This document shows, one piece after another, positions 1 to 5,477 of a DNA stretch of 5,771 nt. The notes under the pieces were generated by a model that was not told the DNA's origin, made no database searches, and was given only the letters and a program-made list of their open reading frames with translations. Location of the stretch: positions 1 to 5,771 of the forward strand of contig URIA01000071.1 in assembly GCA_900547765.1 (NCBI GenBank). Direction: 5' to 3'. The position numbers were made by a program, and so were the translations under genes. The stretch is from an uncultured Collinsella sp. Lineage in GTDB: Bacteria > Actinomycetota > Coriobacteriia > Coriobacteriales > Coriobacteriaceae. The stretch's first letter is position 1, and the number at the start of each line of letters is the position of its first letter.

Positions 1-25
1 AATCCAAGGGTTATACCCTAAGAGC

Positions 26-50
26 AAACCACCCCTTTTAGGGGTGGTTT
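26..50 (+). terminator. Intrinsic terminator hairpin of an upstream gene
   Basis: A perfect 10-bp stem (AAACCACCCC paired with GGGGTGGTTT) closes a 5-nt loop, TTTTA. The right arm runs into TTTT and then a T/A-rich stretch. The hairpin is symmetric and could act in both directions. It most likely ends a + strand gene lying left of the window, because the next gene (ilvE) also reads rightwards and has its own promoter downstream. Confidence 0.75.
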
Positions 51-94
51 TGATTCGGTCAAATGAAAATACTTTAGTTAGTTAAAGAAAAACG

Positions 95-123
95 TTTTAT
101 CCGACGCGCGTGCGGAGTACAAT
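95..123 (+). promoter_or_regulatory. Putative sigma70-type promoter of the ilvE transcript
   Basis: A -10 box TACAAT (118-123) lies 17 bp downstream of a weak -35 box TTTTAT (95-100). The stretch 61-100 is A/T-rich and could act as an upstream element. A transcript would start near 130-131, at or next to the ATG of the leader ORF. The call rests on motif and spacing only; the -35 match is poor. Confidence 0.45.
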
Positions 124-130
124 CTCGTGC

Positions 131-280
131 ATGCGAATCGACGTGCCATCGGCTTTGATGCTGCTCGCGTGTCCCGTCTGGCTCTACGCTCCGGGCGTGC
201 GACGTTGCGACGCGGTCGGCCTCGGTCCTTGCGTGCGGGTTCGCGAGTATGCAACTGTGTATGTAAGGAGCGACATATGA
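131..280 (+). CDS. Possible 49-aa leader ORF overlapping the ilvE start
   Basis: An ORF runs from ATG 131 to TGA 278-280. Its stop overlaps the ilvE start in an ATGA arrangement, typical of translational coupling. No Shine-Dalgarno sequence sits at a usual distance, but the putative -10 box ends 7 nt before the ATG, which fits a leaderless mRNA, a type known to be common in actinobacteria. Of the 49 residues, 15 are Val, Leu or Ile (8 V, 5 L, 2 I), including LMLL at positions 9-12; three are Cys (14, 26, 34). A role as regulatory leader peptide for ilvE would fit, but there is no obvious terminator/antiterminator hairpin in the leader, and the BCAA enrichment is modest. It resembles no protein family I recognise. 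It could also be chance, since the leader is GC-rich and another frame is open too. Confidence 0.35.
   Translation: MRIDVPSALMLLACPVWLYAPGVRRCDAVGLGPCVRVREYATVYVRSDI
265..270 (+). promoter_or_regulatory. Ribosome binding site that fixes the ilvE start
   Basis: AAGGAG lies 6 nt before ATG 277. It decides for this start over the in-frame GTG at 127, which lacks a binding site and would lie upstream of the predicted transcription start. Confidence 0.85.
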
Positions 281-1329
281 CTGTCGAGAAGAAGGATATC
301 GATTGGGGTAGCCTCGGCTTTGGCTACATGAAGACCGATTACAGCTACGAGGCTCATTGGAAGGATGGCGAGTGGGACGAGGGCGGTCTGACTACCGACC
401 ACACCCTGCATGTCTCCGAGTGCGGTGGCATCTTCCATTACTGCCAGGAGGTCTTTGAGGGCCTGAAGGCCTACACCGCCGAGGATGGCAGCATCGTCTG
501 CTTCCGTCCCGACATGAACGCCGAGCGTATGTACAACTCTGCGCAGCGCCTCGAGATGCCCCCGTTCCCCAAGGACAAGTTCGTTGAGGCCGTCAAGCAG
601 GTCGTTTCTGCCAACGCCGCCTGGGTTCCGCCCTTCGGTTCCGGCGCGACCCTGTACGTGCGTCCGTTTATGATCGGCTCCGGTGACGTGATCGGCGTGG
701 CTCCCGCTCCTGAGTACACGTTCCGCATCCTCGTGACCCCGGTCGGTCCGTACTTTAAGGGTGGTCTCAAGCCCGTCAAGCTGCGCGTTTCCGAGTACGA
801 CCGCGCCGCACCGCACGGCACCGGCAACATCAAGGCCGGCCTCAACTACGCCATGTCCCTCAAGCCCACGATGGAGGCCCATCGCGAGGGCTATGCCGAG
901 AACCTGTATCTCGACTCCGAGTCCCGCACCTATGTCGAGGAGACCGGTGGCGCTAACGTCCTGTTCGTGAAGGAGGATGGCACCCTCGTCGTTCCGCAGT
1001 CGCACACCGACTCCATCCTGCCCTCCATCACCCGCCGTTCGCTCGTTCAGGTCGCCAAGGACCTGGGCATCACCGTCGACGAGCGTCCCGTCGAGTGGGC
1101 CGAGGTCAAGGCCGGTACCTTTGTCGAGTGCGGCCTGTGCGGCACCGCTGCCGTCATCTCCCCGGTTGGCGAGATCGACAACAAGGTTTATGGCGCCGAC
1201 GAGACCGTGACCTTCCCGGCTGGCTACACCGAGATCGGCCCTGTGATGAAGAAGCTTCGCGAGACCTTGACTGGTATCCAGTCCGGTGCTGTCGAGGATA
1301 AGCACAACTGGGTTTACACCGTCGCGTAA
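277..1329 (+). CDS. ilvE: Branched-chain amino acid aminotransferase
   Basis: This 350-aa enzyme reversibly transfers the amino group between leucine, isoleucine or valine and 2-oxoglutarate, using PLP, in the cytoplasm. It is the last step of branched-chain amino acid synthesis and the first step of their breakdown. It belongs to fold-type IV PLP enzymes, and its length and motifs match the type II subgroup (the branch that includes the eukaryotic BCATs) rather than the shorter E. coli IlvE. Visible motifs are EVFEGLKAY (58-66), YVRPFMIGSG (from 127), GNIKAGLNYA with the expected Schiff-base lysine K186, and VEETGGANVLF with the likely PLP ring-nitrogen glutamate E222. The sequence appears complete. 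Many codons end in C, suggesting good expression. It is a single-gene unit with its own leader and a strong hairpin 58 nt after the stop. No other ilv or leu genes are in the window. Confidence 0.95.
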   Translation: MTVEKKDIDWGSLGFGYMKTDYSYEAHWKDGEWDEGGLTTDHTLHVSECGGIFHYCQEVFEGLKAYTAEDGSIVCFRPDMNAERMYNSAQRLEMPPFPKDKFVEAVKQVVSANAAWVPPFGSGATLYVRPFMIGSGDVIGVAPAPEYTFRILVTPVGPYFKGGLKPVKLRVSEYDRAAPHGTGNIKAGLNYAMSLKPTMEAHREGYAENLYLDSESRTYVEETGGANVLFVKEDGTLVVPQSHTDSILPSITRRSLVQVAKDLGITVDERPVEWAEVKAGTFVECGLCGTAAVISPVGEIDNKVYGADETVTFPAGYTEIGPVMKKLRETLTGIQSGAVEDKHNWVYTVA

Positions 1330-1355
1330 GCTGCCATAGCTGTTCGGCCCGAGGG

Positions 1356-1460
1356 CAACCTTCCTTTCCGGCGCGTCCTCGGACATGAAAGAACCTCCGC
1401 TGCACACTTCGTGCGGCGGAGGTTCTTTCGTCCTGCGGAGTGCGCCGAAAAGGAAGGTTG
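1356..1460. repeat. Nested palindrome downstream of ilvE (105 bp)
   Basis: Around the hairpin at 1387-1429 there is a second, outer inverted repeat. Positions 1356-1374 (CAACCTTCCTTTCCGGCGC) match the complement of 1442-1460 at 18 of 19 bases. Inner and outer stems are separated on both sides by 12-nt non-pairing spacers (1375-1386 and 1430-1441). This symmetry goes beyond what a terminator needs and resembles a palindromic dispersed repeat or a small MITE-like element. It contains no ORF of note. Confidence 0.7.
1387..1429 (+). terminator. Strong hairpin, probable ilvE terminator
   Basis: GAAAGAACCTCCGC (1387-1400) pairs perfectly with its complement at 1416-1429. The stem continues through a U-G pair and GCAC/GTGC to a 5-nt loop ACTTC (1406-1410), giving about 19 pairs. 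The 3' side ends TTCTTTCGTC, so the U-tract lies partly within the stem and is imperfect. The position soon after ilvE supports terminator use, but the hairpin is also the core of a larger palindrome. Confidence 0.6.
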
Positions 1461-1500
1461 CGCATTTGTTTTGCTTCGCGCCATGTGGGGGTGGTGGCGA

Positions 1501-1703
1501 CGTGCATTTTTGCGAGTATTCTGCAATCGAAGGCCCCTGCATACCGACGTTCGGGCAAAAATCCGTGCTCGTCGATGCTTTTCGCGAATAATAGGCGGGG
1601 TTATGGGCTGACAGCGTTTGATTTGCAGGGATATTTGCGCTCTTTGGCATTTATCGCGGCGCCCGAAGCCCTTGGTTATGTTGAATACTCCTAAAAATGC
1701 ACG
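1501..1703. repeat. 203-bp segment bounded by 21-bp inverted repeats
   Basis: Positions 1501-1521 (starting CGTGCATTTTT and ending GAGTATTC) and 1683-1703 are inverted copies matching at 19 of 21 bases; the two differences are adjacent. The 161 bp between them holds no recognisable gene; open frames through it are short or antisense. Similarity fades inward but traces remain (AAGGCCC against AAGGGC), suggesting two diverged copies of one repeat placed head to head. With the nested palindrome this accounts for most of the gene-free stretch 1330-1808. Confidence 0.6.
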
Positions 1704-1733
1704 GCGCCTAGAGGGGGACCTTCGCGAAAAAGG

Positions 1734-1772
1734 AAACCGCCCCGTCGAAGTATACATTCGACGGGGCGGTTT
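1734..1772 (-). terminator. Intrinsic terminator of lemA
   Basis: A perfect 16-bp stem (1734-1749 with 1757-1772) closes a 7-nt loop GTATACA. Read on the - strand the hairpin is followed by CCTTTTT, the U-tract expected of an intrinsic terminator. It begins 36 nt after the lemA stop. On the + strand no T-run follows, so it mainly serves lemA. Confidence 0.85.
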
Positions 1773-1808
1773 ATGCATTTGGCCGATTAAAGATGCGCTG
1801 TCAAACTA

Positions 1809-2360
1809 CTAGAACTTGACGGTCGGGGCCTGGCGGGCTGCTTCGGCGGCCTCGAAGCCCTGGCGCTCCTTAAACTGGAAGATGCCGGCAAAGATGACAG
1901 CCGGGAACGTCTGGATGGCGTTGTTGTAGCTGAGCACGCAGTCGTTGTAGCTCTGGCGTGCATAGCTAATCTTGTTCTCGGTATCCTCGAGCGATGCCTG
2001 CAGCTGCGTAAAGTTGGTGTTTGCCTTCAGATCGGGGTAGGCTTCGGCCACGGCGAAGAGCTGGCGCAGCGCACCGGTCAGCACGTTGTCGGCTTCCATC
2101 TTGGCCTCAGGCGTGGTGGCCTTGACGGCGGTGTTACGCGCGCTGATCACGGCGGAGAGCGTCTCTTGCTCGTGCTTGGCGTAGCCCTTGACGGTCTCGA
2201 CCAGGTTGGGGATCAGGTCGTTGCGACGCTGCAGCTGCGTATCGATGTTCTGCCAGGCGTTATCGATGCGGTTACGCTTGGTGACCATGTTGTTGTAGAT
2301 GCCGGCGATGGCGCAGACAATCACAATGACAACAACGATGCCGATGATGACGGTAATCAT
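1809..2360 (-). CDS. lemA: LemA family membrane protein
   Basis: This 183-aa protein has one N-terminal membrane helix (residues about 2-21, rich in Ile and Val). A mostly helical domain follows, carrying LemA family signatures: RRNDLIPNLVETVKGYAKHE (from about residue 46), then DTENKISYARQSYND, then FPAVIFAGIFQFKERQGFEA near the C-terminus. Family length is typically about 180-200 aa, so it is complete. The molecular function of LemA proteins is not settled; they are widespread inner-membrane proteins, often found beside TPM-domain (YgcG-like) or HtpX proteins. Neither neighbour is present here. The start at 2360 is supported by GGAG 5 nt upstream. The gene is monocistronic, divergent from a TetR-family regulator, and ends in a good terminator. 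Confidence 0.92.
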   Translation of the reverse strand: MITVIIGIVVVIVIVCAIAGIYNNMVTKRNRIDNAWQNIDTQLQRRNDLIPNLVETVKGYAKHEQETLSAVISARNTAVKATTPEAKMEADNVLTGALRQLFAVAEAYPDLKANTNFTQLQASLEDTENKISYARQSYNDCVLSYNNAIQTFPAVIFAGIFQFKERQGFEAAEAARQAPTVKF

Positions 2361-2407
2361 GATGTCTCCGTTTCGAAAGGCCGCGGCGGCATGCGCCAGC
2401 TGCCGTT

Positions 2408-2429
2408 GGTATAACGCTACTAGTATACC
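2408..2429. promoter_or_regulatory. Small palindrome at the putative lemA promoter
   Basis: GGTATA (2408-2413) and TATACC (2424-2429) form 6-bp inverted arms within a 22-bp site in the lemA-tetR divergent region. The right arm overlaps TATACT (- strand, 2422-2427), a good -10 candidate for lemA that would leave a leader of about 55 nt; no convincing -35 box is seen. Site length and symmetry would suit a TetR-family operator, but the arms are short and the match could be chance. Confidence 0.3.
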
Positions 2430-2559
2430 CGCAACGTTTTGCCGTGCCGAACTTTCCGGTAAGCGTTATGTTTTCGGCGGGGTTGGTACCGGGGCAAAGC
2501 GCGCGAGGTACAGGTGTAAGATATGCGACAGATTGACGAGTGTTGTCTTTGCCCTGAGG

Positions 2560-3156
2560 ATGGCGATACCAGTGGACCTTCGCATTAAGAAAACCTACCG
2601 CGCCCTGTTCGATGCTTTCACCGATCTTCTCGAGGAGCATCGTTTTGAGGACCTGACGGTTGCCATGCTGTGCGACCGCGCCATGATTCGCCGCACGACG
2701 TTCTACAAGCATTTTCGCGACAAGAACGATTACTTTGCCTTTTATATCGATGAGCTCATGTCGAGCTTGCCGCAAAAACAGCCCGATGAGGCCGGCGCAG
2801 TGTCTGCCGAGGACGTGCGCGCGCTTCGGCACGCGATTTTGGACGATGCCATGGATTTGATTCTGGCGCATGAGCAGCTCATGGATAACATTTTGGCCAG
2901 CAGCATGTCGGGCATGTTGACTAACGTTATTTGCGACCGCATTGCTCGCTCCATCCGCGAGCGTGTGATGAACGTGCTTGCCGAGGATGCCCTGGCCCCC
3001 GTGTCACTCGAGACGACGTCTGAGTTTGTCGCCGGCGGTATTATTCGACTTTTCACGATATGGTGGGAGTCGGGTCATGACCTCGAGCGTCGACCCGAGA
3101 TGGCCGACGTGGTCGATGCGCTGTTCGAGCGGACCATGACGCCGGTGCGTCACTAA
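2560..3156 (+). CDS. TetR/AcrR family transcriptional regulator
   Basis: From ATG 2560 this is a 198-aa protein, a usual length for the family. The N-terminal DNA-binding domain is clear: a first helix (RIKKTYRALFDAFTDLLEE), then a helix-turn-helix at about residues 33-52 (LTVAMLCDRAMIRRTTFYKHF) followed by the typical KNDYF. The C-terminal ligand and dimer domain is helical, with a hydrophobic, Trp-rich segment (IIRLFTIWWESG, about 161-172); the ligand cannot be read from sequence. The start is uncertain. The frame is open upstream to 2299, but that part overlaps lemA and lacks family features. GAGG sits directly against ATG 2560, so the GTG at 2572, with GAGG 12 nt upstream, is an alternative. 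Divergent lemA is a possible target, as is autoregulation. Confidence 0.88.
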   Translation: MAIPVDLRIKKTYRALFDAFTDLLEEHRFEDLTVAMLCDRAMIRRTTFYKHFRDKNDYFAFYIDELMSSLPQKQPDEAGAVSAEDVRALRHAILDDAMDLILAHEQLMDNILASSMSGMLTNVICDRIARSIRERVMNVLAEDALAPVSLETTSEFVAGGIIRLFTIWWESGHDLERRPEMADVVDALFERTMTPVRH

Positions 3157-3159
3157 AAA

Positions 3160-3249
3160 TGGCGGAGAGAGGGGGATTCGAACCCCCGGAACGCTCTCGC
3201 GCTCAACGGTTTTCAAGACCGCCGCATTCAACCGCTCTGCCATCTCTCC
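3160..3249 (-). tRNA. serT: tRNA-Ser (anticodon UGA)
   Basis: Reading the - strand from 3249, the acceptor stem GGAGAGA pairs with TCTCTCC. The anticodon loop CTTGAAA gives anticodon TGA (bases 3213-3215 on the + strand), decoding UCA and related serine codons. A long variable arm, typical of class II serine tRNAs, precedes the T-arm with loop TTCGAAT closed by GGGGG/CCCCC. The discriminator base is G (3163), and CCA is encoded (3160-3162). The gene converges on the TetR-family gene with a 3-nt gap, and no separate terminator is visible. Upstream, TATCAT (3260-3265, - strand) is a possible -10 box without a good -35. The symbol follows E. coli usage for the UGA isoacceptor. Confidence 0.97.
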
Positions 3250-3288
3250 GTGAGTCGTAATGATAGCATCGTTTTGAATTTGCAACAG

Positions 3289-3294
3289 GGAAGG
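3289..3294 (+). promoter_or_regulatory. Ribosome binding site that fixes the tadA start
   Basis: GGAAGG lies 6 nt before ATG 3301. It favours that start over the in-frame GTG at 3250, which abuts the 5' end of the tRNA-Ser gene and has no binding site. Confidence 0.75.
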
Positions 3295-3300
3295 CGAACG

Positions 3301-5082
3301 ATGACGATCACCGAAATCGACGAGAAGTTCATGTGCGAGGCGTTGGCGGAGGCGCGAGCCGCCGCGGCGGTGGGCGAGGTGCCCATCGGAGCCGTAGTGG
3401 TGCGCGACGGCGAGATTGTCGCGCGGGCGCATAATCGTCGCGAGCTCGATCAGGATCCTTCGGCTCATGCAGAGTTCGCGGCCCTGTGCGCTGCCGCTCG
3501 GTCGCTCGGTCGCTGGCGCCTTTCCGACTGTACGGTCTATGTGACGTTGGAACCTTGCTGCATGTGCGCGGGTCTTATGGTTAACGCGCGCGTAGGACGC
3601 TGCGTGTATGGCGCGAGCGACGCCAAGGCGGGCGCGTTGGGATCCCTATACGATTTGAATGCCGACTCGCGCCTGAATCATCGGTTTAACGTGACGGCTG
3701 GGGTCCTGGCGGATAAATGCCGCGAGCTGCTGAGTAGCTATTTTGGCGGTCTGCGCGGAGCGGGCGGCGCTGGTTGCGGTTGTGGGACCGATCTTGACGC
3801 GCACACCGCTCACGCCGCAGCGCTTGCAGGTGCCGGTGAGGATGCTGGCACGGCGGTTGACTTTGGTCCTGCGTGCCGCCGACCCCGCCGTGTGCTGTTG
3901 GCGATCGACTCCTTTAAGGGCAGCGTGTCGAGTGCGCAGGCGGAGGCGGCGGTTGCCGAGGGCATGCGCCGTGTGTGGCCCGATGCCGAGGTGCGCGCAT
4001 TGCCGCTGGCGGATGGCGGCGAGGGGACACTCGATGCCGTTGCCGCGTGCGGCGGTGAGATTGTGACCTGCGAGGTGGCAGGTCCCTTGGGCAAGCGCGT
4101 GTCTGCCCGGATGTTAGTGGACGGCGAGCGCGAGTCGGCTGTTATTGAGATGGCCGAAGCCGCAGGCATCGGGTACTCACCTTGCACGGAGTCGTCGGCG
4201 CTGGCTGCTACAACCTATGGCGTGGGCGAGCTGATGCTCCGCGCGGTTCGCGCCGGGGCAAAGACTATCTATATTGGTCTGGGCGGCAGTGCCACCAACG
4301 ACGGTGGCGCCGGCATGCTGCAGGCGCTGGGCGCGCGTGTGGTCGATGATCAGGGATGCGATGTCGCCCCCGGTCTTGCCGGCCTTGAGCAGGTGGCGAG
4401 CGTTGATTTGGCGCCAGCGCTGCAGGCTTTGGATGGCGCTCGTATCGTTGTGCTCTCGGATGTCGAGAATCCGCTCGTAGGGCGTCGCGGCGCGCTTGCG
4501 GTGTTCGGCGGACAGAAGGGTCTGCCGACGGATGATGCCGAGGTACTGCGCAGGTACGACAGCTGGATGGTCGGCTACGGTCGCTTGCTCGACGCTGCGA
4601 TTGCCGGAGCTCGAGCCCAGGGGCTGTTGCGCACATCCGAGGGTGCACGGACATTTGGCTCGGTGCTCGGTGTGCCCGGCGCCGGTGCCGCCGGTGGTCT
4701 GGGAGCAGCGCTGCTGGCACTCGGTGCCGAGTTGCGCTCGGGCGTGGAGACGGTGCTCGACCTCGTGGGGTTTGACGAGCGCGTGCGCGATGTCGACCTC
4801 GTCATAACGGGCGAGGGCAATATGGATGAGCAGTCCGCCGCCGGTAAGGCGCCGGTGGGCGTGGCCCGTCGTGCGAAGCGATATGGCAAACCGGTGGTCG
4901 CCGTCGTGGGCGGTCGCGCTGACAACCTGGATGCGGTGTGTGAGCAGGGTATTGACTTGGTGCTCCCGATCTGCCGCAAGCCCATGCCCCTCGACCAGGC
5001 GCTCGAACCACGGGAAGCCACTGCCAACCTTATCTGTGCCGGCGAGTCAGCCGCCCAAGCCTATGACCTCGCTCGCCTCTAA
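3301..5082 (+). CDS. Fusion: tRNA adenosine(34) deaminase TadA + class I glycerate kinase
   Basis: One 593-aa ORF holds two complete enzymes. Residues 1-152 are TadA, which converts A34 to inosine in the tRNA-Arg(ACG) wobble position. It shows HAE (H56 zinc ligand, E58 proton shuttle), PCCMC (C86 and C89 zinc ligands) and the DAKAGALGSLYDL and NHRFNVTAGVLADKC blocks. Residues 153-196 are a Gly/Ala-rich linker. Residues 197-593 are a class I (GlxK/GarK-type) glycerate kinase, which makes 2-phosphoglycerate from D-glycerate and ATP. Its motifs are DSFKGS (203-208), LADGGEGT (236-243), GLGGSATNDGG (326-336), LSDVENPLVG (385-394) and ITGEGNMDEQSAAGK (502-516). Both parts are close to the usual single-enzyme lengths (E. 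coli TadA about 167 aa, GlxK about 380 aa). The linker has no in-frame ATG; the only in-frame GTG near the kinase (codon 198) lacks a binding site. Domain calls are firm; whether the protein is cleaved or acts as one chain is unknown. tadA and glxK would be the single-gene symbols. Confidence 0.93.
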   Translation: MTITEIDEKFMCEALAEARAAAAVGEVPIGAVVVRDGEIVARAHNRRELDQDPSAHAEFAALCAAARSLGRWRLSDCTVYVTLEPCCMCAGLMVNARVGRCVYGASDAKAGALGSLYDLNADSRLNHRFNVTAGVLADKCRELLSSYFGGLRGAGGAGCGCGTDLDAHTAHAAALAGAGEDAGTAVDFGPACRRPRRVLLAIDSFKGSVSSAQAEAAVAEGMRRVWPDAEVRALPLADGGEGTLDAVAACGGEIVTCEVAGPLGKRVSARMLVDGERESAVIEMAEAAGIGYSPCTESSALAATTYGVGELMLRAVRAGAKTIYIGLGGSATNDGGAGMLQALGARVVDDQGCDVAPGLAGLEQVASVDLAPALQALDGARIVVLSDVENPLVGRRGALAVFGGQKGLPTDDAEVLRRYDSWMVGYGRLLDAAIAGARAQGLLRTSEGARTFGSVLGVPGAGAAGGLGAALLALGAELRSGVETVLDLVGFDERVRDVDLVITGEGNMDEQSAAGKAPVGVARRAKRYGKPVVAVVGGRADNLDAVCEQGIDLVLPICRKPMPLDQALEPREATANLICAGESAAQAYDLARL

Positions 5083-5097
5083 GGCCTATCTCCCTAT

Positions 5098-5166
5098 AAG
5101 TTGCGGTGGAATACGGAGTGTTTTTGCCTTTAAGGCGCCAATTCAGTCCGATTTCCACCGCAACTT
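5098..5166. repeat. Palindromic element just after the fusion gene
   Basis: AAGTTGCGGTGGAA (5098-5111) is perfectly complementary to 5153-5166. Extending the arms to 5098-5120 and 5144-5166 gives 20 of 23 pairs. A short self-complementary core, GCCTTTAAGGC, sits in the loop. The structure starts 15 nt after the stop codon, so it may help end transcription or protect the 3' end, but no T-run follows it on the + strand and it is not a standard intrinsic terminator. Confidence 0.65.
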
Positions 5167-5218
5167 CGTGAATGGCCATCCGAGGCTGGTCGACATGGGT
5201 CTCGAGTCGGACCGTTTG

Positions 5219-5376
5219 CCACGAAATGCGGCCATCTACTACGTTTGACCGAGCTACCTCGACCATCCCGGATTTTGTGAAATTAAAACTGCAGGTAGAG
5301 AGCTTGCCGATTTCCGAAAAAGTCGGCTATGGTCGACCCATGCGACCAAAACGTAGTAGATAGGCCCTTTTCGTGG
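5219..5376. repeat. Long imperfect inverted repeat (two copies of one sequence)
   Basis: The arms at 5219-5266 and 5329-5376 share three perfectly complementary blocks in the same order: CCACGAAA (5219-5226 with 5369-5376), ATCTACTACGTTT (5234-5246 with 5349-5361) and TCGACCAT (5259-5266 with 5329-5336). Weaker similarity continues inward. A small hairpin, GCCGA/TCGGC (5306-5310 with 5321-5325), sits between the arms. No gene is recognisable here. Two diverged repeat copies in opposite orientation explain the pattern best. Confidence 0.6.
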
Positions 5377-5395
5377 CGCAGCACCGGATCAGTCT

Positions 5396-5477
5396 ATTTG
5401 GGACGGGGCTTTCTTGACTACTTTCGCCACCCTGATGCCCCCAGTCAAAAAGTAGTCAAAAAGGCCCCGTCCCAAAT
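5396..5477. repeat. Long hairpin-forming repeat upstream of ffs
   Basis: ATTTGGGACGGGGC (5396-5409) is perfectly complementary to the end of the element. The full 29-nt arms, 5396-5424 and 5449-5477, match at 27 positions and enclose a 24-nt loop. AGTCAAAAA occurs twice on the right side (5443-5451 and 5454-5462). It ends 8 nt before the putative -35 box of ffs. No T-run follows on the + strand. It resembles a mobile palindromic repeat more than a terminator; coding frames crossing it are artefacts of the palindrome. Confidence 0.65.

Noticed and set aside
127..276. In-frame 50-codon N-terminal extension of IlvE from GTG 127
   Set aside because: It is Arg-rich, unlike the family N-terminus, has no ribosome binding site, and starts before the predicted transcript start. 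AAGGAG before ATG 277 is decisive.
124..276. T-box riboswitch or classical attenuator in the ilvE leader
   Set aside because: No T-box motif, no specifier-like stem and no terminator with a U-tract could be found before ilvE.
184..1650. 488-codon open frame on the - strand
   Set aside because: It runs antisense through ilvE and across the palindrome. It lacks family motifs and is explained by the codon bias of ilvE.
1314..1778. 154-codon open frame on the - strand covering the gap
   Set aside because: It spans the lemA terminator, the inverted repeats and the palindrome, with low-complexity Arg-rich translation and no start signal.
2299..2559. N-terminal extension of the TetR-family protein
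   Set aside because: It overlaps the divergent lemA start, and its translation (Met/Thr-rich) is an antisense shadow; family similarity begins near residue RIKKTYRALF after ATG 2560.
2523..2588. 21-codon ORF with CCLCPEDG just before and into tetR
   Set aside because: Cys-rich and curious, but there is no good binding site and the length is within chance expectation.
3835..3900. Internal translation start for the kinase half of the fusion
   Set aside because: GGTGAGGATG at 3835-3844 looks like a start region, but that ATG is out of frame; the only in-frame GTG (3892) lacks a binding site.
5030..5266. 78-codon - strand ORF after the fusion gene
   Set aside because: It crosses the palindrome at 5098-5166 and the end of the kinase gene; no start signal and no family. 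It may recur with the repeat but is not evidence of a protein.
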